Assembly: GCA_964019425.1 (NCBI GenBank)
Contig: OZ025858.1
Span: 310,001-374,000, forward strand
Length of the DNA: 64,000 nucleotides
Origin: Flectonema sp. DT1601
Lineage: Eukaryota; Euglenozoa; Diplonemea; Diplonemida; Diplonemidae
Direction: 5' to 3'
This document shows positions 14,671-26,800 of the stretch, piece by piece (the stretch's first letter is position 1; each line of letters begins with the position of its first letter). Below the pieces are notes generated by a model. The model had not been told where the DNA came from. It made no database searches and saw nothing but the letters and a program-made list of their open reading frames with translations. Position numbers and translations under genes: made by a program.

Positions 14671-15155
14671 AGATGCTTTAAAAAGGAAGTTATTACACCT
14701 TTACCTCTTATGGTCACCTGTTGTGGATACAGTCTTACATTACACTAAACACTTGTCATTATAGGTGACTTCGTCACTCAATCGAGGATCTTGTCTGTAC
14801 AATAATACTACACTTATGTAGTGCGTACTTTGTCTCTTTGCCTTTTGGTGTAGTCTGCACAGGGATGACGAATTTCGATGGCAATCCTTTCGTTCCTAAT
14901 CCCAAAGGATTTCTCAGTTCTGTTTCATTTTTTGTGTTTTTTTTTTTTAAAAAAGAATGCCGACACATATGATTTGCTCAATCCTTTCTGACTACTTTTT
15001 TTAAAATATTTGTTGTTTCGCTCATTGAAAAAAAAAAAAAAAAAAAAAAAGAAGAAGGTAAAGAACATTGATAGTATTGCAGAAACAGTGACACCACTAA
15101 TGATGTGGTTTTCAAATCATTTGAAATATATTTCTTCTCGCAGTGTTCAAATAAT
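14671..15155. other. Spacer before the adenylate cyclase
   Basis: Includes a 22-base A-run near 15029-15050 and a T-run near 14938-14948. A TTCTTCTCGCAG at 15132-15143 could be the acceptor of a leader intron. No ORF is supported. Confidence 0.45.
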
Positions 15156-18100
15156 ATGCAACGAAAGGAACCAATAAGACTGTCTATAGCTGGCCTGATT
15201 GCTGCCACGACAATCACAAGTACGTTAGCTTCGTTGTCTGGTGGGCTTATTTTATATTTCCAATCTCTTGAGAGTTTGAGGGAATCAGTCTCAGAAACCT
15301 CATTGAAAGATGTCGAAGGTCTCAAGGCAGCGATACTCCCAGCAATCCATGAAGCTGAATACGTCCAACAGAAAATGAAAACATTTTTTGAATATGAAGA
15401 AATAGTAACTACAAAAAACGACGGAGGCAATTTGAACCCCAACTGGGTAAATATTTCAAAGGACACATACGATGCTTGGGAAGTACAGACCAGATGGTGG
15501 ACTTTTGCAGCAGTCAATGCGTCGAAGAGTCTAGAAGACAGTGGTCTTATCTTACTACCACATGATGTTAATGATCCAAGCTTCTTTTATCATCATCACT
15601 GGTATGATTTAAAGGCTGATGGTTCTCGTGAATACGTACACGCTACAATGGGTTACAATGGGTCAACAACAATCAAAGTAAGACAAGTTGACTCATCGAC
15701 TGGTTATCACACAGGGGAAATTCTTTATGAATCTGGTTTGCAGGCTTACAAGAAAGTGATTGAGGAGTTTCCTAACTTAACAGGATGGAGTAAATTTAGT
15801 TCTGCAAGCCGTCATGGTTTTTATCGATTTCGAGAACCGTTACCGTGGTATGCTTCTGACAATAATCCGTATGTGTATATGGCTGCTGAAGCCATGTTTG
15901 TTCCTCCACCACCACCACATCCATGGTCTCAGTATAGAGCTGTAATATATCAAGGAATGTTTGTCTTCGATAACTGGGAAGCGATCATCTCAAATCATCA
16001 TGTCGGGACAACAATCGTATTGTTAGATGTTCAAAAGGAATACATTTACAGCTCTTCAGAAGGTCAGGAGTTGTTCTCAAGAGATTGCGTTGAACTAGCA
16101 AGACAAGGAGCACTCAGTAAACTATCAAGCTGCTACACAACCATCAGAAACGCTTCTAAAACAGTGCAGGATGCCTGGAACAAAGTTCGATTTGAAAGAA
16201 GTATTTTCACAAGCTCTGGATCTAATTTTGTTCGTCGTGCTGACGTCTTTTCCTTCACAGCCAGTGAACCCGATTCAGAAGGGAATTATATAACTACATT
16301 TGATGGTGCTATGTTGTGGATAAAGCCTCATTCTAGTGTTCAAAGAAAAGTAACTGAAGCCCTAACTCTTTTATTTATTTTTGTTTGCCTCGTTTTTACA
16401 TTTGATGTGACTCTTGCGTTACTCGAGGTATGTCACTTTTTTTATAATTACCAAACACAGCCGTGTGGTTTAATAAAACCAAAAAAATAAAACAGATGAA
16501 GCTCGTTGCTCTCCCTGTTTCACGAGCAAGTAAGGCAGTCATAGAGGTTTGTCTCAATACGCATTTCTTTTTGATAAGTTGGGTACCTATAAAAGAAATA
16601 CTTAATTATTACAGATCGGTCGAATGGATTTAGAACAAGCAATGAGAATCATAAAGGATGATATGAACGCAACGGTGCAGATAGCTGAAGTCTCTCACCT
16701 GATTTCGGGATTGTTGAAGGCTTTGGAAAATCTAACGTATGCCTGTTGTTAGTGTCAGTCACTGTTTACGTAATCTGATGATGAAAAAAAAAAAACAACA
16801 AATACAATCACAAACAGTGAATTTCGAACTTTCATACCCGACGGTGTATTAGAAACAGAAAACTCTAACATGATTCCACCAGAGGGAACTGTAGCGATAG
16901 CATTCACTGATATCGAAGGCTCAACTCAACTATGGGAGGAGTTAGCTGAAACGATGGTTGTCGCGCTCTCTGTTCATAACTCAGTAATGAGACGATACCT
17001 TCGTATTCATAATGGATACGAAGTAAAGACAATGGGAGATGCTTTCATGGTCGCATTCTCAACATCGAAAGATGCAATAAATTGGGCAATTGATGTTCAA
17101 GAAAACCTTCTCACAGAAGAATGGCCTGTCGGTCTCGATTCCCTTCTGCGAACCTCTCAAGTAGCAACTGATGACGGAAAAGTTATTTGGAATGGACTCC
17201 GAGTCCGAATGGGAGTACACTTTGGTGAAGTAACTCTAGAAATGAACCCAATTACTAACAGAGCTGATTATAGAGGGGGTACTATAAATAAAGCTTCTCG
17301 TATTGAGAATGTTGCTTCTCCAGGAATGATCGCATGCTCAACTGAGATTATTAAGGAACTCGGACAGCAGTACCCAGCTACAGTCACCTCACTCGGTACC
17401 TTCGAATTGAAGGGAATTGGAAAAGAAAGGGTCAACTACATCTGTTCTGAAAAACTACAGCCCAGAGCCAGTGAATACGGTCCAAGAGTTGGACCTCTTA
17501 AAAGGGATTCCTGGGGTGAGTGTAGTTCAGCAGGAAGTATCGCAGCTTCACGTAGATACGCAGAGTCTAATACAGTAACTACCAATCACTCTACAGCTCG
17601 TAAACTAACAGAAGTCAATGGAGTAGTTGCGACTATTGATATGATTAGTTTTAAAGATCAATCTCTTCATGCCAGTGACATGCAAGCACGTGCCTTGTCA
17701 ACAGTACAAGGAATATGTGATGTCATACACGCTACAGATGGTCGTGTCCAGGGGATTATTGGCAGCCATGTGACTGCAGGTTGGAATATTTCACAGAGTT
17801 GTTCAACACCGTTGATGCAGTCGTTTCGATTTAGTGGAACGATAACTGGAAGGTTTGAAGTTCATTGTGGAATAGGACAGGGTAAATTATTACAAGGAAA
17901 CATTGGAACAGCTAGAAGAAGGTACCACACTATAATTGGGAGGGTGGTCGAGGATTCTGTGGCAATGGTGAAAATGGCTAAAGAAATAGGTTGCGCAGCT
18001 CTAGCGGCCATAACGGGAGGTTGTGTTGATCAACTTAGTGACTGCAGTAAACCAATTAACGTCCTTCGTCATGACCCTGAAGGCTATGTCATTGTTGAAT

Positions 18101-18372
18101 GTCTACATTCTGATGCATGCGCTAATATTCGAATCTCCTGGGAGATGGACTCCACTGAAGGCTACTGTGTCTATCGAGATCTCTTTATGAGAACACTCAA
18201 TGATCCGAGTAGATTCACTGAGTTGATTTCCTACCAACCTGGTTTAGACACATGTCTGGGAAAACATCTGAAAGCGCTCGAAAATAGAGGATTTCTTATT
18301 CCCATTGAATTCCCACAGCAGTATGATAAGTCATCAATGATTGATAATATTGATGGGGTGCAAAATTTCTGA
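15156..18372 (+). CDS. Receptor-type adenylate cyclase, tandem cyclase domains (4 exons, 999 aa)
   Basis: Membrane cyclase predicted to make cAMP. Exons 15156-16427, 16496-16546, 16615-16736 and 16818-18372 close in frame. Residues about 9-35 form a first membrane segment, about 40-400 an extracytosolic sensor-like domain, and about 404-424 a second membrane segment (LTLLFIFVCLVFTFDVTLAL). A HAMP-like linker follows (VALPVSRASKAV...LLKALENL), then a class III cyclase domain from about residue 500. That domain shows the first metal Asp in FTDIEGSTQLW, the adenine-selecting Lys in VKTMGDAFMV with the second metal Asp, and the Asn/Arg pair in TINKASRIE, all as in adenylate cyclases. Residues about 750-900 repeat the fold (FEVHCGIGQGKLLQGNIG) but lack the metal Asp motifs, so this copy is probably regulatory. 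The start at 15156 is preferred over 15105, which precedes a likely acceptor. Confidence 0.88.
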
Positions 18373-18882
18373 GATGTTATTTACAGGCTTGTCTTTTCAT
18401 TTTATTTTTCTGTCTTGGAATCGCAGTTGGCTTCGAAACATTATTTACACATTATTTTTATTTGGAGCAACTTTTCTTTTTTCTCTATATATTTACTCAT
18501 TGTTTTTGCGGTTTAGTTTACCCCCCTCCGTTTCTACTAGTCTTTAGGATGGTATCCTTTATGATGTCTGCAACCCATTTATTGCATAGGCCTGGTTTGT
18601 ATTTCTTTATGATGTCTATATGACTCTACATCTACTCTGTAGTTGCGATCACTTTCCAGTTGTGTAACTCTTGGAAGCAGTCATAGTGGAGACCTTGTTT
18701 TGGATATTGTAGTCGTTTAATACCTGCAGGGGATAAGCTTATCTTATTCTTCTCTTTTGACATAAAAACAGGATAGATTTATAGTTTCGAATGGTGTGGC
18801 AAACTGCTGGAAGAAGAAAAAAAAAGTTTTTTCGGAGTTGTGTTTTTATCAAGAGTTTCTCTTCTAAAAAGAATAACAAAAG
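18373..18882. other. Spacer between adenylate cyclase and SMP-30 gene
   Basis: T-rich UTR-like sequence of 510 bases. Short near-repeats such as ATGATGTCT occur near 18560 and 18610. No ORF or structured RNA is evident. Confidence 0.45.
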
Positions 18883-19848
18883 ATGAATAATATTTTTCGA
18901 AACCAAAAACTGAATCCCAAGAAACCTGCACGGGCCGTGCAAGTCGCTCATAAGGGAGACTTGTTGGGAGAAAGTCCAGTGTGGTGTGAGAAAAGTAACC
19001 GACTGTACTGGGTTGATATTCTAGGGAAAAGAATTCATTACTTAAACCCGGATGACCAAATCACAGGAACAGTATCAACAGGGAAATACAACATAGGATG
19101 CATAGCAACAGTTGCGGGAAGGGAAGGAGTACTGGCTGCAGCGGGAAATGAAGGAGTTGGTTTTATTAGTTTAAAAAACGGATCGTTTACAAAAGTCTAC
19201 GATCCAGAGAACCATAAACCTTCTAATCGCTTCAATGACGGAAAATGCGATGCGAAAGGAAGATTCTTGGTCGGTTCAATGTACGGAAACAAACCCCGAA
19301 AAGAACTGACAGCCAACCTGTACTCGTGGGATGGAACTACTAACGTAGTAAAGAAGTTTGATGAAGTAGGTCCAGTAACAACAAGTAACGGTCTTGGATG
19401 GTCACCAGATGGTAAGATATTATACTACATTGACTCACCAACTATGTCTGTGCAACAATTTGATTATGATATCGAAACTGGCAGTCTAAGTAACCGACAA
19501 AAGGTAGTTACGATCCCGAAAGACCTCGGAGGTGCTCCAGACGGCATGTGCGTCGATGAAGAAGGAAAGCTTTGGGTAGCAATCTTCCGTGGGGGCAAAG
19601 TTACCCGATGGGATCCGACTACTGGAGATCTCATCTCAGTTATTCAAGTACCCTGTCTTCATGTTACTAGTTGTTGTTTTGGTGGTCAGAATCTTGAAAA
19701 ATTGTACATCACAACTGCTAAGGGTTCATCTGCTACCGAAATTAAAGAAAATAAAAACACAGCTGCCGGAGCTCTATTTATGTGTATTCCTGGAGTAAGG
19801 GGATTACCTATGCATGAATTCATTCAGAAGAAGACAAGCAAACTTTAA
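18883..19848 (+). CDS. SMP-30/gluconolactonase/regucalcin family protein (321 aa)
   Basis: Six-bladed beta-propeller metal-dependent lactonase family, which hydrolyses sugar lactones such as gluconolactone. The metal ligands of the family can be read: Glu in LLGESPVW, Asn in NRFNDGKCD, Asn in TTSNGLGWSPDG and Asp in GGAPDGMCVD. WDP and WSPDG turns mark the blades. Length is close to the 290-300 of the family, with about 20 extra basic residues at the N-terminus (MNNIFRNQKLNPKKPARA) that could be a targeting or leader segment. There is no intron. It ends LPMHEFIQKKTSKL, without a clear peroxisomal signal. Confidence 0.92.
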   Translation: MNNIFRNQKLNPKKPARAVQVAHKGDLLGESPVWCEKSNRLYWVDILGKRIHYLNPDDQITGTVSTGKYNIGCIATVAGREGVLAAAGNEGVGFISLKNGSFTKVYDPENHKPSNRFNDGKCDAKGRFLVGSMYGNKPRKELTANLYSWDGTTNVVKKFDEVGPVTTSNGLGWSPDGKILYYIDSPTMSVQQFDYDIETGSLSNRQKVVTIPKDLGGAPDGMCVDEEGKLWVAIFRGGKVTRWDPTTGDLISVIQVPCLHVTSCCFGGQNLEKLYITTAKGSSATEIKENKNTAAGALFMCIPGVRGLPMHEFIQKKTSKL

Positions 19849-20190
19849 GGTCTAAAATATAAAGTGCACAGTGCTTGTTTACTATAAATCCAAACTAATA
19901 CCGATGATTTTATTCTATTTTTAGTTACTTCTCGGTAGCTGGTTTCCACTTACGGCATTGTTAGTTGATGCAATGCAGATAAAGCCAAAAAAAACAAAAA
20001 AAAAAAACTTATTTTTTCCATTCACACATCTTAACGCAATTCGAATGCAGGCGATAGAACTGTTTTACTAATAAAAAGTTTGATGATTAACTTAACTCTA
20101 TAAGACCAGTAAAGATGTTTCGAATCTCACGGCAATGACCAATCAAATGTTAATATTTTTATTATTTTTTTCATGCAGTTCAAAATTAAA
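19849..20190. other. Spacer upstream of the mL45-like gene
   Basis: 342 bases with A-runs at 19986-20009. A TTTTTCATGCAG at 20167-20178 suggests a leader intron acceptor. The ATG at 20173 lies inside that acceptor, so it is not used as the start here. Confidence 0.45.
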
Positions 20191-20958
20191 ATGATGATTA
20201 CAACAACCAGACAGTTTGGAAGGTCAGCAATTCATCAGCAGATCAGAACAAAATACCAGGCAACTCACGATGACCTTCGTCCACGTGGTCAGCTAGGAAG
20301 GGGGAAACCTCCTCAAAGTGGATCCAGCATGAGTCTTGGATGCGTATTAGAGAGAAAAATAATTGACTATAATTACGGAGCTCCTCTCTGGAACACAATT
20401 AGAAACAAATTTAAATGTTGGTTCTTATTACAAGACTCTTCCAGGAGGCGATCTGATCTTGGACCAGACGGTTTAAAGCAAATCTACACAATTTATAAAC
20501 AAGCGATGATTGAGAACAACTTGAAGGCACTGCAGTCGGTTCTTACGGTGTACGAATTTCACGAAATTAAACAGCTTATTGTGGACAAAAAGAAGACGAT
20601 GACAGCCAAGGAAATCGCAAATTCGAACAAAATAAAAGCAGTGATTGATATAAAGAAACTCAGTTATGCTTCATACGAAGTGCTAGAAGCTCCTGAAGTT
20701 GAAGTGTCTCAACTCAACGTTCAGTTTACCTCAACTATCGTGACAAGTAGTCCGCTGCTGGGAGATCAACAGGAAGAAGTAGTTGAGTATGTTACTTTTG
20801 AATTCTCTCAAAAAGCGGACAGCGCTGGTACTGTCGTCCTGCCACTTAGAATTGCGGGTTCGTATGATACGCAAGGAGATCGTATTGGTAAGGATACTTC
20901 TGATAGAAGAAGTTTAAAATCTCGAATGGCTATGCAGATAGACCAACAAGAAAAGTAA
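20191..20958 (+). CDS. Tim44-like domain protein, probably mitoribosomal mL45 (255 aa)
   Basis: The N-terminus is rich in Thr, Arg and Gln without acidic residues (MMITTTRQFGRSAIHQQIRT), as expected for a mitochondrial presequence. From about residue 85 the Tim44/mL45 fold appears: IYTIYKQAMIENNLKALQSV, then YEFHEIKQLI and VEYVTFEFSQ near the end. The size and the absence of the long Tim44 N-terminal domain favour mL45, a protein at the peptide exit region of the large mitoribosomal subunit, over Tim44 itself. The final codon is followed by GTAAGT (AAAAGTAAGTC), so an additional 3' exon is possible. I saw no obvious one before STT3. Confidence 0.72.
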   Translation: MMITTTRQFGRSAIHQQIRTKYQATHDDLRPRGQLGRGKPPQSGSSMSLGCVLERKIIDYNYGAPLWNTIRNKFKCWFLLQDSSRRRSDLGPDGLKQIYTIYKQAMIENNLKALQSVLTVYEFHEIKQLIVDKKKTMTAKEIANSNKIKAVIDIKKLSYASYEVLEAPEVEVSQLNVQFTSTIVTSSPLLGDQQEEVVEYVTFEFSQKADSAGTVVLPLRIAGSYDTQGDRIGKDTSDRRSLKSRMAMQIDQQEK

Positions 20959-21344
20959 GTCAACTGGTTTGCTAAGTTTCTGTCGCTCTGCAAAGTCTGT
21001 TTTCTTTCTTCGAAGTCTGTTGCTGTTTCGTAATCTGTCCTTCTCTCATAAGTCGTCTAACTCACTGCGATGCCCAATTTATTTAATTGGTTCGCTTAAC
21101 GTTTGAGAGGAGTAAAGTGATACCGCGACTCGTGAGCACGTTGAGGGTTCACGAGGTGTCCAATTAAAAAAAGTATCAAGTTTTGTTGTTGTGAGTCGCA
21201 TCATGTTGACTGTTCACTGTGCTTGTTTCTTTTCAGTCGGCCCTTACGAACTGTTTTCTTTTTTTTAAATGAAATTGAAGATAAAATAGCTACATTACTT
21301 GCAGGCGGTTCGCGTTTACTGAAATCAAAAAAAAAAAAAAAAAA
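20959..21344. other. Spacer and 5' leader of STT3
   Basis: 386 bases. Near 20990-21060 the phrase CTGTTTCT/AGTCTGTT recurs in pyrimidine-rich sequence. An AGTCGGCCC at 21236 follows CTTTTC and could be an acceptor, and a run of 18 A precedes the STT3 ATG. No independent gene is seen. Confidence 0.4.
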
Positions 21345-23525
21345 ATGCCACCCAAAAGGAGAGTTGTTTCGAGGCCATCACCAAAAGCTGCACAGGGAGG
21401 TACACGCAAGCAGAAAACAGATGCAGATGACGATGAGCCAGTGACATTTGTGGAGCCTAAGGAACTTCCAAAGAATGAGGAAGTTCAGATGACAATTTGG
21501 AATGGGACGCCTTTGGAACCGATAATCGTCTTCGCGGTATTAGTTTTAATTTACTGCACAGCATTCTCTGTTCGACTGTATTCCGTAATCCGATACGAGG
21601 CGATAATTCACGAATATGATCCACAATTCAATTACCTGTCGACTGTTAATTTAGTAAATAATGGAGGCACAGAATTCTTAAACTGGTTTGATGTCCGATC
21701 TTGGTACCCCCTTGGTCGTTGGGTAGGTCACACTGTGTATCCTGGCCTTATGGCTGCGGCAGCATCAATGCATACAGTTCTTCATTGGTTTAATTTCCCA
21801 ATTCATGTTAAGTCTATTTGTGTGTTTCTGGCTCCATTCTTTGCTGGAAACACAACGATTGTCACGTTCTTGTTAACGAAAGAATGTTTTGATGTTGGAG
21901 CTGCTCTGTTTGCTGCAATATTTGTTGCTCTTGCCCCAGGCTACTGTTCGAGATCTGTTGCTGGATCGTATGACAATGAAGCAGTTGCGATATTTGCGAT
22001 GGTTCTAACGTTTTATTGTTTTGTAAAAGCCGTACGCTGGGGATCAATCTCGTGGGCTGCCGTCGCATCTCTTTCTTACGGTTATATGATAGCCGCTTGG
22101 GGAGGATACGTTTACATTGGAAACCTCATCCCTGCTTATGTCTATGGAATGATACTACTTGGTAGGTATAGCAATCGGTTATACATAGCCTATTCTATCT
22201 TTCATGTTTTAGGTTCTCTATTTGCTATGCAGCTTCCTTTTGTAGGATTCTCTGCGTTAGCTGGTTCTACACATGCTTTGGGTCATATTGTGTTCTTCTT
22301 GGTTCAGTTGTACGCCATTACTCTTACTGTTAAGGATCACGTTGCGGGTTCGAAGGAGTTGATGACGCAGTTTGCTCAAATAATTTTAATAATGTTGATG
22401 GCAGCTGTCTTATGCGCGGAGGGATTTGGTGGAGCTGAAGGGAGACTCAGCCACTTGCTTAACCCTTCTGGTAGTAAGATGGCAATTATATCATCTGTAA
22501 GTGAACATCACGCTACTAGTTGGTCATCGTTTTGGCAAGATCTCGGTTTTCTGATATTCATTGTACCTCTTGGTATGTGGTATTGCATCGCAGAGTGGAG
22601 TGACTCTTCCCTATTCCTTCTTGCGTACTATGTAACCAGCATGTACTTCGCTTCTATTATGATTCGCTTGGTGCTTATCTTGACTCCTTCCATTTGCATC
22701 ATTGCTGGTGTTGCTGCTTCCCGAACAATGTACTTCTTCATGAAGTCTGTTCGTGTTCTAACAGTAGATCGTGCTATTGGTGCTTATGCTTTTTTATTTA
22801 ATATTGTCATCTTGTTTTTTTTGTTTCTCGCTCACTCAACTTGGACAACCAGAGAGATGTACTCTTCACCTTCTTTGGTATTGAGAAGTACTGGACCTAG
22901 CGGAGAACAAGTGTTTTATGACGACTACAGAGAGGCTTATACATGGCTGAGAATGAATACACCTGAGGATGCTAAGATAGCGTCGTGGTGGGATTATGGT
23001 TATCAGACAAGTCACCTTGCTAATAGAAGTACTATTGTGGATAATAATACGTGGAATAATACACACATTGCGACCGTTGGAAAATGTATGGCTAGTGGAG
23101 AAGATGTCTGCTACGAAATATTAAAAAAGCTTGATGTTTCCTACATCTTCGTAGTATTCGGAGGTACGATCATGTATTCGTCAGATGACATTGGTAAGTT
23201 TATGTGGATGGTTAAAATTGCTTCGGGAGTCTATCCTGAAATTCAAGAAGATCATTTTCTCACTGACGGGAGACCCCACGTCGGCAGCTCTGCCACGCCA
23301 ACCTTTCTAAATAGCATGATGTATAAAATGTCATATTATCGATTTAATGAAATGCAAACACTCGATTCTCGCTCAGGAAACCTTTCAGCTGCCGGTTATG
23401 ATCCAGTTCGCAGAACTGTTATATCTAACGAGGATATAGTACTAAATAGATTTGAAGAGGCTTTCACAACTGAACATTGGATGGTAAGAATTTATAAGGT
23501 TAACAGAGAAGACAACAATTCGTAG
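21345..23525 (+). CDS. STT3: STT3, catalytic subunit of oligosaccharyltransferase (726 aa)
   Basis: Transfers the lipid-linked glycan to Asn in the ER lumen. A short basic cytosolic N-terminus (PPKRRVVSRPSPKAA) is followed by about 11-13 hydrophobic segments from residue 60 to about 490, then a soluble luminal domain. Family motifs: HEYDPQFNYL at about residue 88 (first external loop acid), AGSYDNEAVAIF at about 205 (metal-binding loop), SEHHATSW at about 387 (mobile external loop), and the sequon-binding WWDYGYQ at about 546, followed by NNTWNNTHIATVG. Length matches eukaryotic STT3. The ATG follows directly on a poly-A run, which may help initiation. No intron was seen. Some sequons, such as NNT, lie in its own luminal part, as is common in the family. 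Confidence 0.97.
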   Translation: MPPKRRVVSRPSPKAAQGGTRKQKTDADDDEPVTFVEPKELPKNEEVQMTIWNGTPLEPIIVFAVLVLIYCTAFSVRLYSVIRYEAIIHEYDPQFNYLSTVNLVNNGGTEFLNWFDVRSWYPLGRWVGHTVYPGLMAAAASMHTVLHWFNFPIHVKSICVFLAPFFAGNTTIVTFLLTKECFDVGAALFAAIFVALAPGYCSRSVAGSYDNEAVAIFAMVLTFYCFVKAVRWGSISWAAVASLSYGYMIAAWGGYVYIGNLIPAYVYGMILLGRYSNRLYIAYSIFHVLGSLFAMQLPFVGFSALAGSTHALGHIVFFLVQLYAITLTVKDHVAGSKELMTQFAQIILIMLMAAVLCAEGFGGAEGRLSHLLNPSGSKMAIISSVSEHHATSWSSFWQDLGFLIFIVPLGMWYCIAEWSDSSLFLLAYYVTSMYFASIMIRLVLILTPSICIIAGVAASRTMYFFMKSVRVLTVDRAIGAYAFLFNIVILFFLFLAHSTWTTREMYSSPSLVLRSTGPSGEQVFYDDYREAYTWLRMNTPEDAKIASWWDYGYQTSHLANRSTIVDNNTWNNTHIATVGKCMASGEDVCYEILKKLDVSYIFVVFGGTIMYSSDDIGKFMWMVKIASGVYPEIQEDHFLTDGRPHVGSSATPTFLNSMMYKMSYYRFNEMQTLDSRSGNLSAAGYDPVRRTVISNEDIVLNRFEEAFTTEHWMVRIYKVNREDNNS

Positions 23526-23874
23526 AAAAATACATCTCCCAAATAGAGATTCGTGTTTGCTGCTAATGAGTGGGTATTCTGTGATGGTCCGCCTTCTTAC
23601 TGTTTTTAGATAATGTGAGTATGAAGCTCTCACCACCATGAAACACATAAAAGGAACAACAATTCCCTTAAAGATGTGAAGATTGTGATTTATGGAGTAA
23701 AATGGAAATGCCTGGCATGTTGCTGCATCGGATTTGCAACTTACCAGAAGTCTTAAATAGTTGTTACGAAATGAAACCGATCTGGATGCTGGTTGTCCAG
23801 TTGCAGTAATAAATTAATTATTTAGAGTTAGTTGTGGTTCGTATTATTTATTTTCATTTCAATCAGATCACATT
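23526..23874. other. Spacer between STT3 and the coiled-coil gene
   Basis: 349 bases of UTR-like sequence. AATAAATTAATTA at 23808 is a possible polyadenylation region. Nothing else is supported. Confidence 0.45.
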
Positions 23875-26800
23875 ATGGATCACAGACGGAATCGGTCAAC
23901 ACCCCGCAGGGGTTACGCCAATGTTAGTTATAGAGATCCACAAGGTGTAGGTTCTCCAATTCAAGGAAGATGTGTTTCCCCAAACAGAAGACAGGCAACT
24001 GAATGGATTGGATCCAGTACTCCTTTAGCGTCATCCAGAACTCCGACTCCTACAAACATCAGAAGGGCAACTCCTAAGAGCTCTGCGAGAGATGAAAGTC
24101 CAGTCAGAATCCCTCCCACGAGATCGCACTCTTCTCAGTTTGAGAAAGATCTAATTACGAGAATGGATCGAAAGATCGATTCTATGCAACGAGAGTTTTC
24201 CGCAACCGTCTCATCACTCGAATCTCAAATTGCCCAACTCCGTAGTTCCGTAGGAGGAGGAGCGATGGTCATCACAGACACCGCACCAGACCCTCTAACT
24301 GCTCTAAAGGAAGAGTTGCAGCGGGAAAGTGAAACAGTTCCCCCAAAGGGAAGACCCTACGGAGCAACTTGTCGTGCGATTAAATCAGCGATACATCGAA
24401 CCATATCAAGACAGTTGGCTGACTGGGTAGAGCTTTGGGAAAATGGAAGACAAGATCGAGTGATAAAGGCCGACTCTGATACTCGCGTACTTCTTCTGGA
24501 GCAGAAGAACCAACTTGAGAGGGCAATCCCCTCTCGGCTCGATGCACTTGAGAATCGTTATACTCAACTAGATAGTCACCTACATGATTTCGAACAGGAG
24601 CTGTCAACACAGAAGGAAATCACAAAGTCTGCTTCTGGAGGAAATCGAAACAAAAGGTTTGCTCTTCATTTGTTTAACTTCTACAGTAAACAAGTTATCT
24701 TTCGATATAAATAATTAAACAAACATAACAAACAGATATCATGATGAAATATTTCACCACATGAAGCACACTACGGAAGCCCTACAAGATGGAATGAGAG
24801 CACTGTCAGATGGTGTTGACGATGAGTTGCAGATATTCAGAAACTTGTTGAACGACAACTCTTCCAAAAGTGACGAGCGGTTGGTCAGAATCGAAAACAA
24901 CGTTAACGTGAGGGGTAGTGAAACTGATGGTTCCCTCCTAAGAGATGAAATTCGTAAAATAAGAGAGGACGTAATGAAGGAGGTTGCAGAAGTGGATGAG
25001 ATAATTCAGAGACAACTAGCGCAGGAGGGAGCAAGAAAACGTGCATTAGAAGACAGGCTACTGAAACTCGAACTGGAGAGCAACAGCGACACTGAAAACC
25101 GTCTTCGCCCTGTTTTGGAACTACTACGCGACGAGATGTATGAAAACGACGCTGCAAATAGAAAGCGCCTCGACGCTCATGACAAAGCGATCCGCATTAT
25201 GCAGACAGACGAACACTCTGCTGTTAGCATTCCTCCATCATCTGATGTATGTGAAATAGTCATTTGAGATCTCTTTCTTATCTCTTTCTTATCATCTGGT
25301 AAACAACAAATCAACAGGTGGAGATCAAAATAAAGCACCTCGTGAAGGAGGTTGAGGAACTCAAGAATAGCTGCATCGATGCACAGGTAAGTAAATTGCT
25401 TCTTTTCAGAGCTTCTCCTTTTCACCTACTCTCGGGCAAGCTTTTTAATATTTGAAAACAGGCTGGCACGCACTCAATGCAAAAGCAAGTGAGTGACTTG
25501 ACAACAAGAGTTGAGATATTGCGACCAAAGAAGGATGATATTCGAGCTGACCAAAGGCTGTCTCGGTTAGAACACGAAATGCAAGATGGGCAAGCTCAAC
25601 AAGATACGCTGCAAAAACATATCCACGAACTGATGGCGAAGGTTGAGTACAAACCAAAGAGTCGAGTCGTACCTTCTCCGACCGATGGGTTAGATCAGCG
25701 TGTTGCTCAAGTAGAAAGTGATTTGGAAGCAATCCAAGACCTTCAGAGTTCAATGCGGCAACAACTGAACGAAGTTTCAATGAGGAAGAGAGCTAATTCA
25801 TCTCCCAACACACACGGTAGTGGTATCGAACAGCGTGTCGCTCAATTAGAAGTTGATCTCGAACACTCTGAAAGCAGTATCATAAAGCACATTGATGAGC
25901 TCCGCTCCCGCGTTGACTCTCTCGCAACCACTCGCAGGCGTACGGCAGGCGAAACTCAAACGGGTATCTCTCCTGAACAGTTTGATGCAAGAATACGTCA
26001 GGTTTGTTTTACATCGTCTCCTTTGACTGCAATTCGAGTCGCTTACATTCGGCCACTCGTACAAAAAACAAAAACAAAAAAAACAGCTTTCCGAAGAACT
26101 AGATTATTCTGAATCCAGTTTGAAAAGACAAATTGAAGAGCTGGGGAGTCGAATCGACAGCATGCCACCCAAGACGCGCGCTAGAACATCAACGCCATCA
26201 GCAGACGGCGTGACTCAAGAACAACTTGAAAATAGAGCACTTCAACTCACTGAAGACTTAGAAGAAACAGAAGCAGGACTACGACGACTAATTGAAGACG
26301 TCATGAACAGAGTTGAGACAATAGGAACCAAGTCAAGAGCAAAAGGTGATGCCGCAGTATTGGCAGGTCTTGAAAGTAAGGTACGAAAACTTGGGGAAGA
26401 TCTCGAAGAGTCTGAAGAAGGAATGAAGAATCAAGTCGCCGATATTTTAAATAGAATAGAAGCACTCGGCCGCCGCCGTCCCGATAGCGAGCACATTGAA
26501 GCGAAGTTACGAACGCTCACAACCGAAGTCGACGACCTCGCTGGAGGTCATCGGACGACAAATTCCGCCCTCCAACAACTTCAAAGTGAAGTAGAGAGAT
26601 TCCCCCAAAATGTCAAAAAACAATTCGAAGAGATTCGCGACCTCATCACACTCGGTGATGATTCCGTCCGAAATGCAAACTCTCACAGGATTGCTGATTT
26701 GGAGAGGCAACAACGCGATGTTGAATCGAAGGTATGCAAATAGAAACACAAACATCAATTCTGTAGTCAGAATAGCTCACCAATAATGAGGGTTACTGGT

